Position numbers and translations under genes: made by a program | Shown: piece after piece, positions 48,497-60,984 of the stretch | How positions within the stretch are numbered: the stretch's first letter is position 1 | How the letters are laid out: the number at the start of each line of letters is the position of its first letter | Origin: Glycine soja | Lineage: Eukaryota > Streptophyta > Magnoliopsida > Fabales > Fabaceae | Reading direction: 5' to 3' | Assembly (NCBI RefSeq): GCF_004193775.1 | Contig: NC_041021.1 | Span: 8,004,651-8,068,650, forward strand | DNA length: 64,000 bases | Notes under the pieces: model-generated | What the model was told of the DNA's origin: nothing | Seen by the model: the letters and a program-made list of their open reading frames with translations, nothing else | Databases searched by the model: none

Positions 48497-51109
48497 TGTA
48501 ACACCCTACTTTTCATAAAATAAATCAAAAAGGATTTTTTTATTTAAAAATAAATAGTTTTAAAAAAATGATGAGGTTTTTATAATTAAATAAATAAAGA
48601 GAAATAGATTTATTCATTAAAATAATGGTTTGAAAGAAAATAAAAAAAATATTTTATTTATTCATTTGATAGGAAATAAAATAGAGTTCTTTTTTATAAA
48701 ACAAACAAATAAATAAATAGAGTAAATAATAAGCTGAGAGTACCCTAGATATAAATAGAGACAAATTAGATCAGTTTTGAGACTGACGATACATCTCTAC
48801 ATTTTCTGTTCCTCTCAACTTTGTTTTCCCTTCTCCCTTTCTTAAAACCGTCTCTTTTCCTGCACATACTTAAATCTGCTCTCAGTAAAACAATGAAATT
48901 TGACCACGAGATTTGGAACTTATTTCCGCACACACCCACCGTTGGGATTTTCAAGATAATGTATGTGTGGAAGAAATATCCCTCGCACTGAGCTTTCTCT
49001 TTTCTTGCATACACTCAAACTTGTCGCAATAAAAGTACGACTCCAGACTCGTTAACCGTTGTATCGTTGTGAAATGTGGACACCACCTTTGTAACTCATT
49101 TTTTCATAGTCTCACTTTTGAGATTTGCAAAATAATGTTCCTGCAGAGAGAAATTAGTCTCAGACGTTGATAATGAAATGGAGGCTACAATCTCTTCCCC
49201 TTCTCTCTAATGCTTGGAAACCCTAATAGATCAAATTGGGAAAAAGCTTGAGGAATCTTATGGAACGATTAAAGACACCGCTATCACTGCCGGACTACAC
49301 ACATGAGCCCACTTAGAGGTAAGGGATGAGTTTATCGCAATTGGGGTTAGAATGAACATGTGTAGGGATCCTTAGAGGATTAAATTTGAGGATTATTTTG
49401 GGATGTTTATTGAATTATAATTTTCCTTTATGATTATAAATACAATATTGTTTTGTTTGATGGACTAATTGATGTTCTGATGCGAATTCATTGATAAACT
49501 TGAGTGCTTTTGATGTTTTCGTGTTTTTGACCTATGATTTTGATTCATTGATTTTAATATGATTGTGTGGAATTGTTTGAGGGGTTTTACTCCCCATGTT
49601 ATAAGAAACATTTTGTATAAATTGTTATATTGAGATTGTAATTTTGATTCGATTTGTGACTAAGTGACAAATTGAACTTGTGATGAATGGTGAAATACAT
49701 GTATATTAAGATGTGTGTATTGAGTTACGAGCTATGAGTTGTTTAATCACACAATTGTAAGACCCTTTAAGGGCAATGAGTTTTTTGGCGACGAGTATTG
49801 TGGTGGGATCCACTATGGGAACCCGCCTAGTTGAATCACTTTAAGGCGTGATGAGTTAAAATGATTTTGAAAACAATTGAGTAGTTTTGTGTATTGCATA
49901 GTTCATAGGTAAAATTTATATGATTCATGATGTGTGATAACATGTTTAATTGGGATTATACCATTGTAATTGAGACCGAGTATATGTGATAAATTGAGTA
50001 TGTATTGAGTTGTAATATATATGTGCATTGAGATGTTGTGTGCACTGAGTTGTGAGTTATGAATCATACAATCACATGACTATAAGACCCTTTAAGGGTG
50101 ACGAGTATTGTGATGGGAACCACTACGGGGACCCGACAAGTTTAATCACAAGTGCGATGAGATAAAATTATTTTGAGAATAATTGAGGAGTCGTGTGTTA
50201 TGTACAATTCATAGATAGAGTCTGTGTGCTAAAATGTTTTCTGTGTTGGACTTGAATCAGGAGGGAGAGGCCTTGATGCACTCTTTGGAGTCTAGGCATT
50301 GGGGGTAAATACACCCAGTTTGTGTGCTATTTTAAGCTTGTGTTGATCCCACATGGTTGGAGCATTCTCGTAAAACAGCGTGACCCTGACTGGTCTCCCT
50401 ATGATTTTACCTAATGAGAGTGACCTGACTTACTAGTGTGTGGTTTGTTTTGTCATGTACTCCTAGGCGCACAATGAGGTTTTTCACTGACATGGTACCA
50501 CATTGCATATAGGATTGAGTCTCAATGTATCTATTGCATAACGCTTGTGTATTGATAGATATTGATTGATTTAGTGATATTGTGTTTTGATCCCTGAGTA
50601 TGTGAATGATGTGAAAGTGAATGAGACGTGTTGTGTTATGATGTGATGTGATGTTATGCAACAAAGTGGTGGAATGACGTGAGCTATGTTTAGTAAGTTG
50701 TATTCCATTTATATGATATGTATATCTACATGTTGTCTTGTTTCTTTCTATTAGTTAGGAATGTGATAACTCACTCCCCGTGTGTTGTTTGTGTTTGGAT
50801 CCTGTGATGATCTTGAACTTTGTATTCGTGGGAGCAGATGACTAGGTGAATTTTTTTTAAGGAACCTTGTGCTGAAGGATGTCAGGACACAATGCTCTGA
50901 TAGGATGTGACATTGGGGCGTTTAATTACATGATGTATTGAGCCAAAAATGTTTCTAACAAGTTTTATTTGGTAATAGTGAAGTGAATGTGAGCCTTTTA
51001 CCCTTTTGAAATGCTTTTATTTAAATGTGGTTTAAAAACTTTTAATTAATTCTAATTTCTTATTCCTTTTATTATTAGTACATATATGTGTGGGATAGAG
51101 GATGTCACA
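48497..51109 (+). mobile_element. 2.6-kb solo LTR with target duplication TAGGT
   Basis: The insert begins TGTAACACCC and ends GGATGTCACA (inverted ends match 8 of 10). It is flanked by the perfect 5-bp duplication TAGGT (48492-48496 and 51110-51114). It splits the host element between RNase H and integrase. It contains no RT or gag, so a single LTR left by recombination is the best reading. Inside, a block of about 300 bp (AAGACCCTTTAAGGG, GACGAGTATTGTG) is repeated near 49770 and 50087. The ends resemble LTRs of the Tekay/Del type, an inference. The strand is arbitrary. Confidence 0.85.
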
Positions 51110-51114
51110 TAGGT

Positions 51115-52200
51115 GACCTGATACGTAATCATAGCCAGAGAGTTATATCACCAAGGATTCTCTACACCCTTTCTCAAATGCCTAAACAAAGAACAAGCTG
51201 AGTATGTTTTGAAAGAACTTCATGAAGGCATACATGGCATGCACTCAAGGTTCGTTTGATGGAAACAAGAATAATAAGGGTCAGATACTATTGGCCAACC
51301 CTCAAGATAGATTGCTCCGAATATGTGAAAAGATGTCTACAATGTCAGAAACATGGAAGCCTGATCCATCAACTTCTCCATGGCCTTTTGCCATTTGAGG
51401 ATGTACATCTTGGGACCTTTCCCGATGGCCAAGGGGCAGTGCAAGTTTTTGTTGGTCGCAGTAGACTACTTCACTATGTGGATTGAAGTTGAATCTTTGG
51501 CAACCATTAGTTCGCAGAATGTCCAAAATTTTGTTTCAAAAAATATTATTACTCGTTTCAACATCCCGTTTGTCTTTATAACTGATAATGTAATATAGCT
51601 CATAGACAGAAAGCTAAATGAATTTATGGTAGGTCTCTACATTGAGCACCAGGTCACATATGTCAAACACCCTAAGTCAAATGGCCAAGTTGAGGCAACC
51701 AACAAGGTAATCCTACCAGAGTTAAAAATAAAGCGCCTAGGCCAAGCCAAGCAGCTTTTGAAAGTATTATAGGCATTCAGGTGCACACCCCACTCAGTAA
51801 CACAAGAAACATCCTTTCGACTTGTGTACAAAATAGATGCCATGATCCTAGTTAAGGTAAGGGATCTCTCACTCAGGCAACAAAATTTCATTGAGGTTGA
51901 AAACAGTGAAGTCCTATAGGTAGACTTAGACCTCATTGAGCAAGTGTAAGAACATGCAACATTAATCATGACCAAAGTGTGCAAGTAATATATGGCTTGG
52001 TGCTTTAATTCCAAGTTGAAACCAAGATTGTTTAGAGAAGGGGATCTAGTATGGAGAGTCTCAGGTGAGGTTAGGAAAAAAAGAAAGGGAAGGCAAATTG
52101 GCTGCTAATTGAGAATAACCTTTCAAGGTTTGACACAACATACAAAATGGAGCCTACAAGCTTGAAGAACTGTCCTGAAATGTCACACCTTGGACATGGA
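51115..52200 (+). pseudogene. Tat-type integrase, decayed
   Basis: A zinc-finger half (EYVKRCLQCQKHG) at about 51315 is followed by the integrase core: GPFPMAKGQCKFLLVAVDYF (first Asp), FVFITDN (second Asp) and HPKSNGQVEATNKVI (Glu), then CTPHSVTQETSFRLVY. The DDE residues are visible but stops occur before the zinc finger, at 51597 and at about 51770 and 51920. It directly continues the polyprotein interrupted at 48496. Confidence 0.85.
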
Positions 52201-52383
52201 ATTATACTCATTTAAAATTTTGTTACAGTTAGTCTATATAACAAGTTTTGTATTCTTTTTCCTTGGTTTTTTTATCCCTATAAAAATGTGAAATGATTTT
52301 TTTCCTAGGTTTTAATGAGGAACACCTAGTAGCAATCATCAATGAAGAAGTCTTTCTTTCTATATTCACAATTGTGTGTCATT

Positions 52384-52665
52384 ATTAATTAAACAGTTCC
52401 CTCCCCAATACCATTTTTGGCTAAGGTTGAACTTATCATTATTAATCAAAAAGTTCCTTCCTTAATACCCTCTTCAGTTGAGGTTCACTTATCATAATTC
52501 GTTAAATAGCTCATTCCCAAATACCTTCTTCGACCATGGTTGAACTTACCATTATTAATTAAACAGCTCCCTCCCAAATACCTTTTTCGGCTAAGGTTGA
52601 CTTGTCATAATTAATTAAATAGTTTCGTCTCAACAAATACTCTCTTCGGCTAAAGATGAACTCAT
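52384..52665. repeat. Tandem repeat, five units of about 56 bp
   Basis: Units start at about 52384, 52441, 52496, 52554 and 52609. Each has ATTAATTAAACAG, then CTCCCNAATACC and TTCGGCTAAGGTTGA. They lie between the sense integrase and the antisense ORF, where Tat elements usually carry tandem repeats. Confidence 0.9.
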
Positions 52666-53124
52666 GATTTAATTTGCATCGTTCGATACCTATTTTCGTC
52701 ATATGGAAGGGTCGAGTACCTAAATCCTTGTTTGATCATTGGACATGGCAACAAACAAAAAAAATAAAATTTAAGTATTGATGACAATAAAAGAAATATT
52801 TCATTGATGTAAATGGCCATAGGACCAAACAGTACAAAACATGGAAATTGAACTATCAGCCGATAAGGGACATTGAAAAACAAAAGACTAAGAATCTTCA
52901 TCTTCATTTTGAGCATCTACACCATGAGCTTCACCCTTTTCATCATCGGCATCCTCATAATCTTGCACTGTATTTGTCATCTAAGTCTCTCTAAGGGGAG
53001 TAGTCGGTTGCTCACCACTCAATGATGCATCCTTTGGGATATCATCAATAAGGACTAATTGTCCATCGTAGACGCCCTTATCCATGTCAAAAATAGACTT
53101 ATATGGGACCTCACAATGAAACAA

Positions 53125-54042
53125 TAGAACACCCCTAATTATTGACAACTCGACGACTTATACTCTATGACACTTCACATGGTGATACTTCACTCAATTT
53201 CTTGTTGGTCAAAACCCTTTGTAGGTAGTACTCTTTGAGACCTCGACAATCTGCTTCGATAGATTTCAAGACCAATGATTATCCCCACAAACCAACACAA
53301 GACTTTTCAACATGTTTTGTCCTCATTCACATGTTATCTGGGAAACTTCCTAGAAGGTCACCCATCCCATAGCTACCCGAAGTCAAATACATTTAATTGT
53401 AGAGTTCTTAAGTAATAGGTTACCGAAAAGTAGATGTATCTTTTTGGTATAGGTAACATTAATTAATTCCTTTAAGTCATCCTTAACTATACAATCTCAT
53501 ACCTGCACAACTTCTGAATCTCTCTCATTTTAGTATAATTCACCCAAGGTGTTACATGCCCACTAGTTTTTGCCTAGTTTGTCCTCGAACCACACCATAA
53601 TAGGAGAGAAGTCTTCTTTGATGTCATTTGTAACACCCTTAATCATTGACAACTCAATGGCTCACACTTTATGACACTTCACATGGTGACACTTTACTCA
53701 ACTTCTTGTTGGTCAAAACCCTCTACCAGTCAGAATCCTTTATAGGTAGCCTTTTTTGAGATCTTGATAATCTGCTTTGGTCACTTTTAGGATCAATGAT
53801 TATTCCCACAAACCAACACGAGACTTTTCAGTATGCCTTGTCCTCACTCATATGCTTTTCGAGAAACTTCTCAAATAGGCTTAACTGTAAAGTTCTTAAG
53901 TGATAGGTTATTGAAAAGTAAATGCATCCTGTTGGTATATGTAACACTAATTAATTCCTTCATGCCATCCTCAAATGTACAGTCCATACCTGTATAACTT
54001 CTGATCCCTTTCATTTTGTTATGATTCACTTGGGGTGTTAAT
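53125..54042 (-). mobile_element. Cassandra-type TRIM with 5S rRNA-like LTRs
   Basis: Two LTR-like repeats, 53125-53556 and 53629-54042, share GTTGGTCAAAACCCT and many other blocks. Their inner ends read GGTGTTACA and TGTAACACC. On the minus strand the first contains GGGATGGGTGACCTTCTAGG preceded by AAGAACTCTACAATTAAATG, parallel to the 3' half of plant 5S rRNA. The second keeps only the CAGTTAAGC part. LTRs with embedded 5S rRNA define Cassandra elements. The 72-bp internal region has a purine-rich end (TCGAGGACAAACTAGG) but lacks a recognisable tRNA-Met primer site, so it is internally deleted. AACAA flanks both sides (53120-53124, 54043-54047), a tentative target duplication. Confidence 0.82.
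53339..53412 (-). other. 5S rRNA-like segment within Cassandra LTR (not a functional 5S gene)
   Basis: The minus strand carries the 5S-like run TTAAGAACTCTACAATTAA followed by GATGGGTGACCTTCTAGGAA. It is diverged, truncated and has no 5S 5' half, so it is annotated as retrotransposon sequence. Confidence 0.7.
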
Positions 54043-56077
54043 AACAACACCTAATGGAGACAATGCTTGAAGTCGGATTCATGAGCTTCATAGACCTTGT
54101 TATAGGCTTTCTGCTTAATCTATTTTTTCTATAACCTCTCAAAGTTCCCTCTCTCTAGGCCATGGCAAATGTGGTTTTCAGCCGCTTCACCTCTTTAGTG
54201 TTAAGTTTTTCCAAGGCCTCGATATCAAGGGATCATGTCTCCAAACCTTTCATCTCTCCTTCAAAATTGGAAACACGTCCCTTCAAATATGCATTTGCGC
54301 TAGCTAGAGTGATGTTAGCGTTTAAGGTGAAGTTGAGGAAGCTCTCAACTTTTCTTAGATTGGCTTTCAATTTGATAATCCCCAAAAAGCCTTGGAGGTG
54401 TTGAGTTAAAGCCATCGTGCAAGACTGGAAAGCCTAAAAATTGACCTAGTTCTCATCATCATTCTTATTCAGCACGCCGGGATATACTTCAGATCGACGA
54501 GGTAGTTTGGTGTAAAGTCTTGGAAAAAACACCATTGTTGGTGATGTTTGAAATGGTAACCAAGGGGGTGGGTGCTCAAAAACTACAACACCTGTTGCTT
54601 CATCTTTTTGGACTACTTTTGTCTAGAAGGTTCCATAGATCTAGACTTATGACCAGAAGGTTCCAAGGGAGTGTCTCGAGGTACACTAGATCTTTATACT
54701 CTTTGGTCAAAAAACCTTTTGGATACTCGTCATACCGATGAGGTACTTGTTTCCAATACAAGGGAAACAAAGGATTTTTCACCGAATTGAAAACAATGGT
54801 TATCCCTAATAATTGACCTCATTGTTACCTTGAAGAAATCCGTCTTAAAAATTCTATATGACGACATGAATGTATGAAAAAGGAGATGAACTAGTATCCG
54901 ACCAAGGAGACCTTCCTTGCCAATTTTTATGGCCGTCAACAAAAGTAATGAATAAATAACCCCGAGTAACTTTTAAGTAATCATAGAAACACAGGGCCCA
55001 AAATGCTTGGATGACAGCACAACCATTCAGGTGCAGTTGAGATGGAGCCACATTCAGTACCTAAAGAACACCCATTGTAAAGTCATCAAATGGAACCCTC
55101 ACATGAAGATCTTGGAATACATAATCATACATGTAGAAGAAGTCACAATTCTCCTTTTCTTTATTTATAAATAAAAGGTTATCCAGGGAGTCAGTAGTGT
55201 CTGTTTAGCATGTCTACAAGGTTATAAGACAATATCTATCTTTGTTTATTGTGCAAACAGTGAGCCAACTTAAGAGATCCTCAATATCTAATTTTTTGTT
55301 ATAGTAGGAGAAGAAGGTGTCCACCTCCTCGTTTACCCATGTATAACCAAGAAGGGTAATTGGGGGATACACCTTCTCCCATTGAACACGCCAACACTTT
55401 GGGGGTACTTCCTTAAGCGAGTGGTCAAATGACCCTTCACCCTTCTCTTCAGTCTCCTTTTCAAAAGAGACACAAGAATTTTTTTCAACAGTGCCCACCT
55501 TGCCATCGGCTACCCTTATGTTATCGGTCACCTTCTCTTGTAGGTGATCCAAAAAATTAGAGAAGTTACTTGAGTCGACACCCCAAACCTCATCCGTCAT
55601 AGTAGTATCCGAAGATACATCACATAACTCATTACCAAAACCTCTAACCTTGAAACCATTATTAACAAAAAAAAAATAAAAGTGTACCTGAAAAGCAAAA
55701 AGACAAGAAGAACTACTCGGCCGAGAGAAAAAAATTTCAGTGAATTTGGGGCGACAATGGCGTTCCAATTTCCTTTTTTTTATAGGATATGGACCCTTAA
55801 TAGGCCCTAGCCTAGGGAGGATGTCATTAGATCAAATCCAATTAATAGTTATGGATGCAAGGCATTTCAATTTCCAATTCAGGAAGATGAAAAGACATGC
55901 ATGGTGTCAGACCACATTTTAGTAATTCAACTGCCACCATCTAGGGGGACTCAACCACCATAGATGTAATTGTTACAAACCTAAGGTACCCCTTAAGACC
56001 AAAGCACCAATTTAATAGTCAGGCAGTCTTACAAAAACCTTATCGACCTTAAAATGACCAAGAAGGCTTTGGGGCAT

Positions 56078-56400
56078 GTATACCGGATAAGTACTCGGCT
56101 AAGGCAATCAAGTACCTATCTGACCCTAGAAAAGGACAAAACAGTTGTGATTAAAGGCAACCACATGATTAGGTTTTCTAATCCAGCTTAATGGATAGAT
56201 TACCTAGATTGTAATCTACGAACGAAGGCCCAAGGCCAAGAAGGTTTGCATAAATAGTGTCACTATCCTTGAGGTAAGAACCATTGTTCACTTGTCATTT
56301 ATTACTATATTTATTTCTCAAGGCCGAAACCTTACTTGAGTGTTAGAGTGTCTTTTGCAAGTATCTCCCTTGATAAAATCACATCTCAAACAAAGGATAA
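56078..56400 (+). mobile_element. 3' LTR of the Tat-type element
   Basis: It begins TGTATACCGGATAAGTACTC right after the purine tract. It contains a TATA-like GCATAAATAG near 56248, about 170 bp in, as in an LTR promoter. The CGGCTAAGG phrase also occurs in the element's tandem-repeat units. The 3' end is not fixed and the 5' LTR is missing. Confidence 0.5.
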
Positions 56401-56866
56401 TTATGAGCAATGAGTACCTTGGCAAAAGAAATAGTTTTTTAGCACTATTTGGCAACAATAAGTATATACAATCAAAATTAGTTAGCTAGCAACCCATATA
56501 TCCCTTCATAGTTGCATTGTTTAAAAGTTTAACTAACTACAAACTCTAACAAAAAAAGTTAGAGGCATACCTTGGATGAAAATAAACTTATTTTTTTTCA
56601 AATTTATAATTTTATATTTTATGTATAGTTATGTTTGAAAGGTTAAAAGCAGTCAGAGGGCACAAAAATAAGGAGATTTTATTGAAGAAAACATTCGGCT
56701 TGCATGAGTATACATGTGAAGAACTCCACTAAGGATGGGGTGACTTAAAAGCCCTCTCTCAAGTATTTAAAAAGTCAATACAATATAAATGTTAAACAGT
56801 AGATATGGAGTATTTGATGGTTTCTCTACCTAATTCCATCAGGCTTATTAATTAGGTACAACATAT
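56401..56866. other. Intergenic DNA
   Basis: No gene or clear repeat is seen here; part may belong to the Tat LTR. Confidence 0.4.
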
Positions 56867-57085
56867 CACTACTACAAAGAACCCATTTAACATCAATTAT
56901 GGAAGACATACAACATTGGTTCCAAAATCGATGTTGTTCATCATGATGTAGAATGTGGGTATATTCTATATCAGTTGTCGGCAGATATTGAAAGTCTTTC
57001 AACATCGGTTCTATTTCAAAATCGAAGAAAAATGAGGACTTTCTACATCAATTCTAAATTAGAACTGATGTTGAAAGTCATTTTT
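56867..57085 (+). mobile_element. CACTA element terminus with subterminal repeats
   Basis: The segment begins CACTACTACAAAGAACCCAT. It carries several subterminal units (ACATCGGTTCTATTTCAAAA, AACATTGGTTCCAAAATCGA and the inverse GAACTGATGTTGAAAG). The opposite terminus was not found, so this is an isolated or truncated end. Confidence 0.72.
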
Positions 57086-58393
57086 TTATTTAAAAAAAAG
57101 AAAAGCAAAATAGAAAGCATGGAGTAGATAGAGCAAGACATGCCACTTGTAAGACTCTGTCTTCTAGATAGAGAATCAATGTTTACTAGTAACCATATTT
57201 AGTTTACACAATTTCAAATCATATTTGTAAAAATTATTAACATTTTACTAGTGGAAACACAAGTGTTGTTGCATCTATGTATCTGCATTTCTATTTCATT
57301 ATTTTTTTCGTTGTATTTGAATTTTTTTTCCTTTTCTCGAAATATGAGAATTTTTAAAATCATAATTTTTACTTTTATAAAATAATGATTTAAAAATTAT
57401 TTTTTTACTGTTGATTTTAAAATTATAAGAAGTCATTTTTAAAAATAGGTTTATAATTATGGGGCATTTCTAGAGTTTTTTATTCAGCTTTTTAGTTTTG
57501 TAAAATTCATTATTTTTTTAAAACAAATAAAAAATTAAAAAAAAAGAGTTTTGCTTTTATTTTTCTAAAATTTTTATCATAATTTTAAAAAGAAATCAAT
57601 ACTTTAAATTTACTTTTTTCTTTTTAAAATATTTTTCATTTAATCATAATGGTGGGTTACTCACTTCCACAATTATCGGCATACAATTTTAAATTTTATT
57701 TAATTTTAAAAAAAGAAAGGAAATTTAAAAACTTTAAAATTGTATCAGATAAAGAAGTAATTTTTTTTTATCTTGATTCAATTTTAAAATTAAAATCATA
57801 ATTTTTACTTTTAAAATAAAAATTAAAGAAATCCATTCTTAAAAGTTAGTTTAAAATTATGTTGTGTTTCAAATTTTTATTTATTCATTTTAGTTTTGAA
57901 AATTTTATTGTTGTTTCCATTCTTTATCAACATCCAACATTATTTAATTATAGTTTTGATAACATAAGTATACATGATTAAACAATCTAAGATTATACAC
58001 GTAACTGATAAAGGAGGTTTTTCCCACTTGTAAACCTACAATTATTGTTTTCTTTCAAATTTCAAATATCATATGTTGCTAAACATGCATCATGACACAA
58101 ACATACACCAGAGGGAGTCAAGTACAGTTCTTAATAAGTAGTCTTGAGAAAGTCTTATAAACCAATTAAAATAAAACTGAGATTGATAGTGATTCATTCG
58201 TAAGACACATGTTATGTTTATGTCTTTCTCCCTTGTCACAAAGTACACAAGAATAAAATACGCGAGAGATTCAAAAATTCAAATTATTTTGGTTTCATTC
58301 ACCCCTTCTTTGAGTCACACCTAGCCAAAAGTAAGGCACATATGTACTACCAAAACATAATTAAGACTCTTTTGATGAGAACTGTGATTTGCA

Positions 58394-58440
<47 letters not shown>

Positions 58441-60616
58441 AAAATTTGCTTGCTAAGTTTGTATCCGCATGTCCAACAAATAAATGTGTAACATTTCTTT
58501 ACAATTTATAAAATCTGCACCCTCATTGAGAAGATGTGTCGCATCAGCTTTATCATTGCATAACATTTTCTTCTATTGTTCTGTAACATCTTGGTATGAG
58601 CAAAAGTAATCAACTTTGTCATATTTACAAGCTGCTTAAAATATATTTTTACTTGCATTAAGGATATTGCATAGAGAAGTCCAACTAGGAGGGAGGAAGA
58701 TGTTGTGGTACATCATGTACGAAAAGGGATTGTGTTGTCGTATGCAGGTCGCTGCTGATGTTGTGTTAGGAAAATCGGCGGTTAGATTTCTTACCACATA
58801 GAAAGAGAAGAAGCAGATATACATATAAAAAGAGAGTGAAAATGAATGAAAGGAGAAATATAACTGGGATGGTGAATTGAGTTGAAAGATATCCACCCAG
58901 GGTAGAGAGAAAAGGGAGGTAAGGAATGAGATGGGGAGATAAAGAAAGACTATGACAGGGAGGAGCGTAAAGGAGGAACAACAAGAGAGGTGGAGGGAGG
59001 AAAAAGAATGGGAGTGATGGGATAAGAAAGGATGAGAGGAATTACTAATAAAAAAAAAGTGTGTGGTTACTTCTTTTGTTTTGTACTAGGTTTCTTGTGT
59101 TTTTTTATTTGTTCTGTGCTCTAATTAATACATATCTAACACAGTAAGATATGCATATGCAGGGGCGGCCACGTATACGTAAATGTGGAGACCAAAAAAA
59201 TTATATTCCTTTTATCTATTGTTAGGTTATAGATCACATAGATTATAGATACAATAGTTTGATTTAAGAATTATCATCGAACTATCAATTTATGTATACA
59301 TATATACTAGTTTAATGTCTCGTGTCTTACACGGTATTAAATTCACTTTTTTATAATTTATATGAGTAATAATTTTTTAATATTATTGAATTTTAATATA
59401 TTATTAATTATTTATTTTTTCATAAATATATATTAATTTATATATCAATAAATATTTAAATATATTTTTATATACACGTGTTTCTAAAAAATTGTTACTA
59501 CTGTATTATCTTAAGTAGAATCCCCCATTTACTTATGTGATATCTGATATCTTTTTGTGTGCTTATTGGTAGGATGAATTTAATGATTTTTTTTAATGAT
59601 TAATTTTTGTTAAAATTAAAGTAATATTTGATCACATGGTAAAACCTTCATCAAAGGTAACATTATAAATATTTTATGCAATTTTATGTAAATATAAAGA
59701 AAAAGATAAAAGAAAAAAAGATAAATTAAAAAGTTAAGCATCTCACGTGTATACTATATTTTATGTATTGTATAACAATAAATGACAATATAAAACCAAC
59801 ATCTTTAAATTTGTATTTTTTTTAATGAAATAGCACGCCACTCAACTCATCTGGGATACTTGATAACTTTTTTGCTCCACATAATTGATGCACTCTATGT
59901 TTACATTAACCTCGAACAAAAAAATTTATATTCCTTAAAAGAATCTATTTGCAAAGGGTACAATTCATCAGTAGTTTCACCCTGTAAATTATATTAAAGT
60001 AGTAAATTAGTATGATTAAATATTTCTTTGAAGGTAATCAATCAATTAAAATACATTTTATCCAAAATTATTGTTTTAAAATGTATGAAAAAAGTGAATT
60101 TTTACCAAATATTAAAGGATCTTAAGTATATTTTATCCAAAATAAATATCAACTACATATAAATAGAAAATCATATTTGATTGATAATATAAAATAAAAT
60201 AAACTAAATTTATAATTGAGGAAAGTAATTAAATTTATCTTCTATGGATTGATATTTTTTAAAAAATAAATTAACAATAAAATAAATAATATTGGAGAGA
60301 ATGATTTTAGAGTTGTCACCTAACATAATCCAAATAATCAAACATTCTTTTATATTTATATATTAGGTTAATACCCGTACCATGCATGGGCGTTGAGTTT
60401 AATCTATATGTTTTATATTATAAAAATTCTTAATATAAATTTAATTTGCTAGTTTTAATTAATTTGAATTTGAATATATAATTATATTATCAATTAGAAT
60501 ATAATTAATTATCTCAATTACAATAGTTTAAATCATAATGTATTTATATATATTCAATAAAAAAATCATATTAATTGAAGTTTAGTTAGCTGGGAAGGGT
60601 ACATGCAGCAAGTTTA
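57086..60616. other. Very AT-rich spacer
   Basis: No gene is supported. Poly-A/T rich low-complexity sequence dominates 57280-57950. A CAGGGGCGGCCACG motif at 59159 could be a hAT-type end without a partner. Hairpin-like GTGTCTTACACGG (59325) and CCGTACCATGCATGGG (60377) sit beside ACTAGTTTAAT and GGTTAATA. Confidence 0.45.
58394..58438. repeat. (ATT)n microsatellite
   Basis: About 15 uninterrupted ATT units. Confidence 0.97.
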
Positions 60617-60984
60617 ATTGAAGAATTTTCAAAGGAGGAGATTAAAAAGGCAATATGGGATTGCGAAATTTCAAAGAGTCCTGGTCTTGTCGGATTTAAT
60701 TTTGGTTTCTTAAAAGAGTTCTAAGAGGTGATGAAGAAGGATTTTTGTGATTTTCTGTTGGAGTTTCACCAGAATGGAAAGCTACCATGAGGGACATCTA
60801 TTCTTTTATTGCTTTGATACCAAAAGAAGCCTCTCAAGAAGATTTCAGAATATAGACCTATCAAATTTAAGAGGGGAGAATTAATTATAACTTGTTGGCA
60901 TGAAGTGAATCTATATTATAACATGCTCATGAGTATATGAGCATGTTCCCTAAGACATAAATTTTAATTGTCATACAATACTCA

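Larger units (their letters stand above)
52880..55768 (-). pseudogene. Antisense extra ORF with gypsy-associated (Transposase_28-like) domain, broken
   Basis: Read right to left. From 55768: an acidic linker (EKETEEKGEGSFDHSLKEVP), then after stops the block VFQDLHVRVPFDDF (about 55120), LNVAPSQLHLNGCAVIQAF (about 55040), a stop-rich part, a coiled-coil stretch (54415-54233, LQGFLGIIKLKANLRKVESF) and an acidic tail (DYEDADDEKGEAHG, near 52950). The LHPNSWA-like motif and layout match the 'putative gypsy type transposon' domain found in many plant genomes, often as an antisense ORF of Tat retrotransposons. Its role is unknown. A Cassandra element interrupts it at 53125-54042 and several stops make it non-functional. 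Confidence 0.7.
47742..56400 (+). mobile_element. Tat-type Ty3/gypsy remnant with antisense ORF and 3' LTR
   Basis: From left to right: end of RT and RNase H (to about 48330), integrase (51115-52200), a tandem-repeat spacer (52384-52665), an antisense extra ORF (55768-52880), a purine tract (GGCTTTGGGG, about 56066-56075) and a 3' LTR starting TGTATACCGG at 56078. RNase H and integrase wording plus an antisense ORF downstream of pol are known for the Tat lineage of plant retrotransposons. The 5' half is missing; the CACTA element ends exactly where it begins, at 47742. Two later insertions, a solo LTR (48497-51109) and a Cassandra TRIM (53125-54042), split it. Confidence 0.75.

Noticed and set aside
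53339..53412. A 5S rRNA gene
   Set aside because: Only the 3' half is recognisable, it is diverged, and it lies in a Cassandra LTR.
59159..59200. hAT terminus CAGGGGCGGCCACG
   Set aside because: A single possible end without a partner; kept only as a note in the spacer entry.
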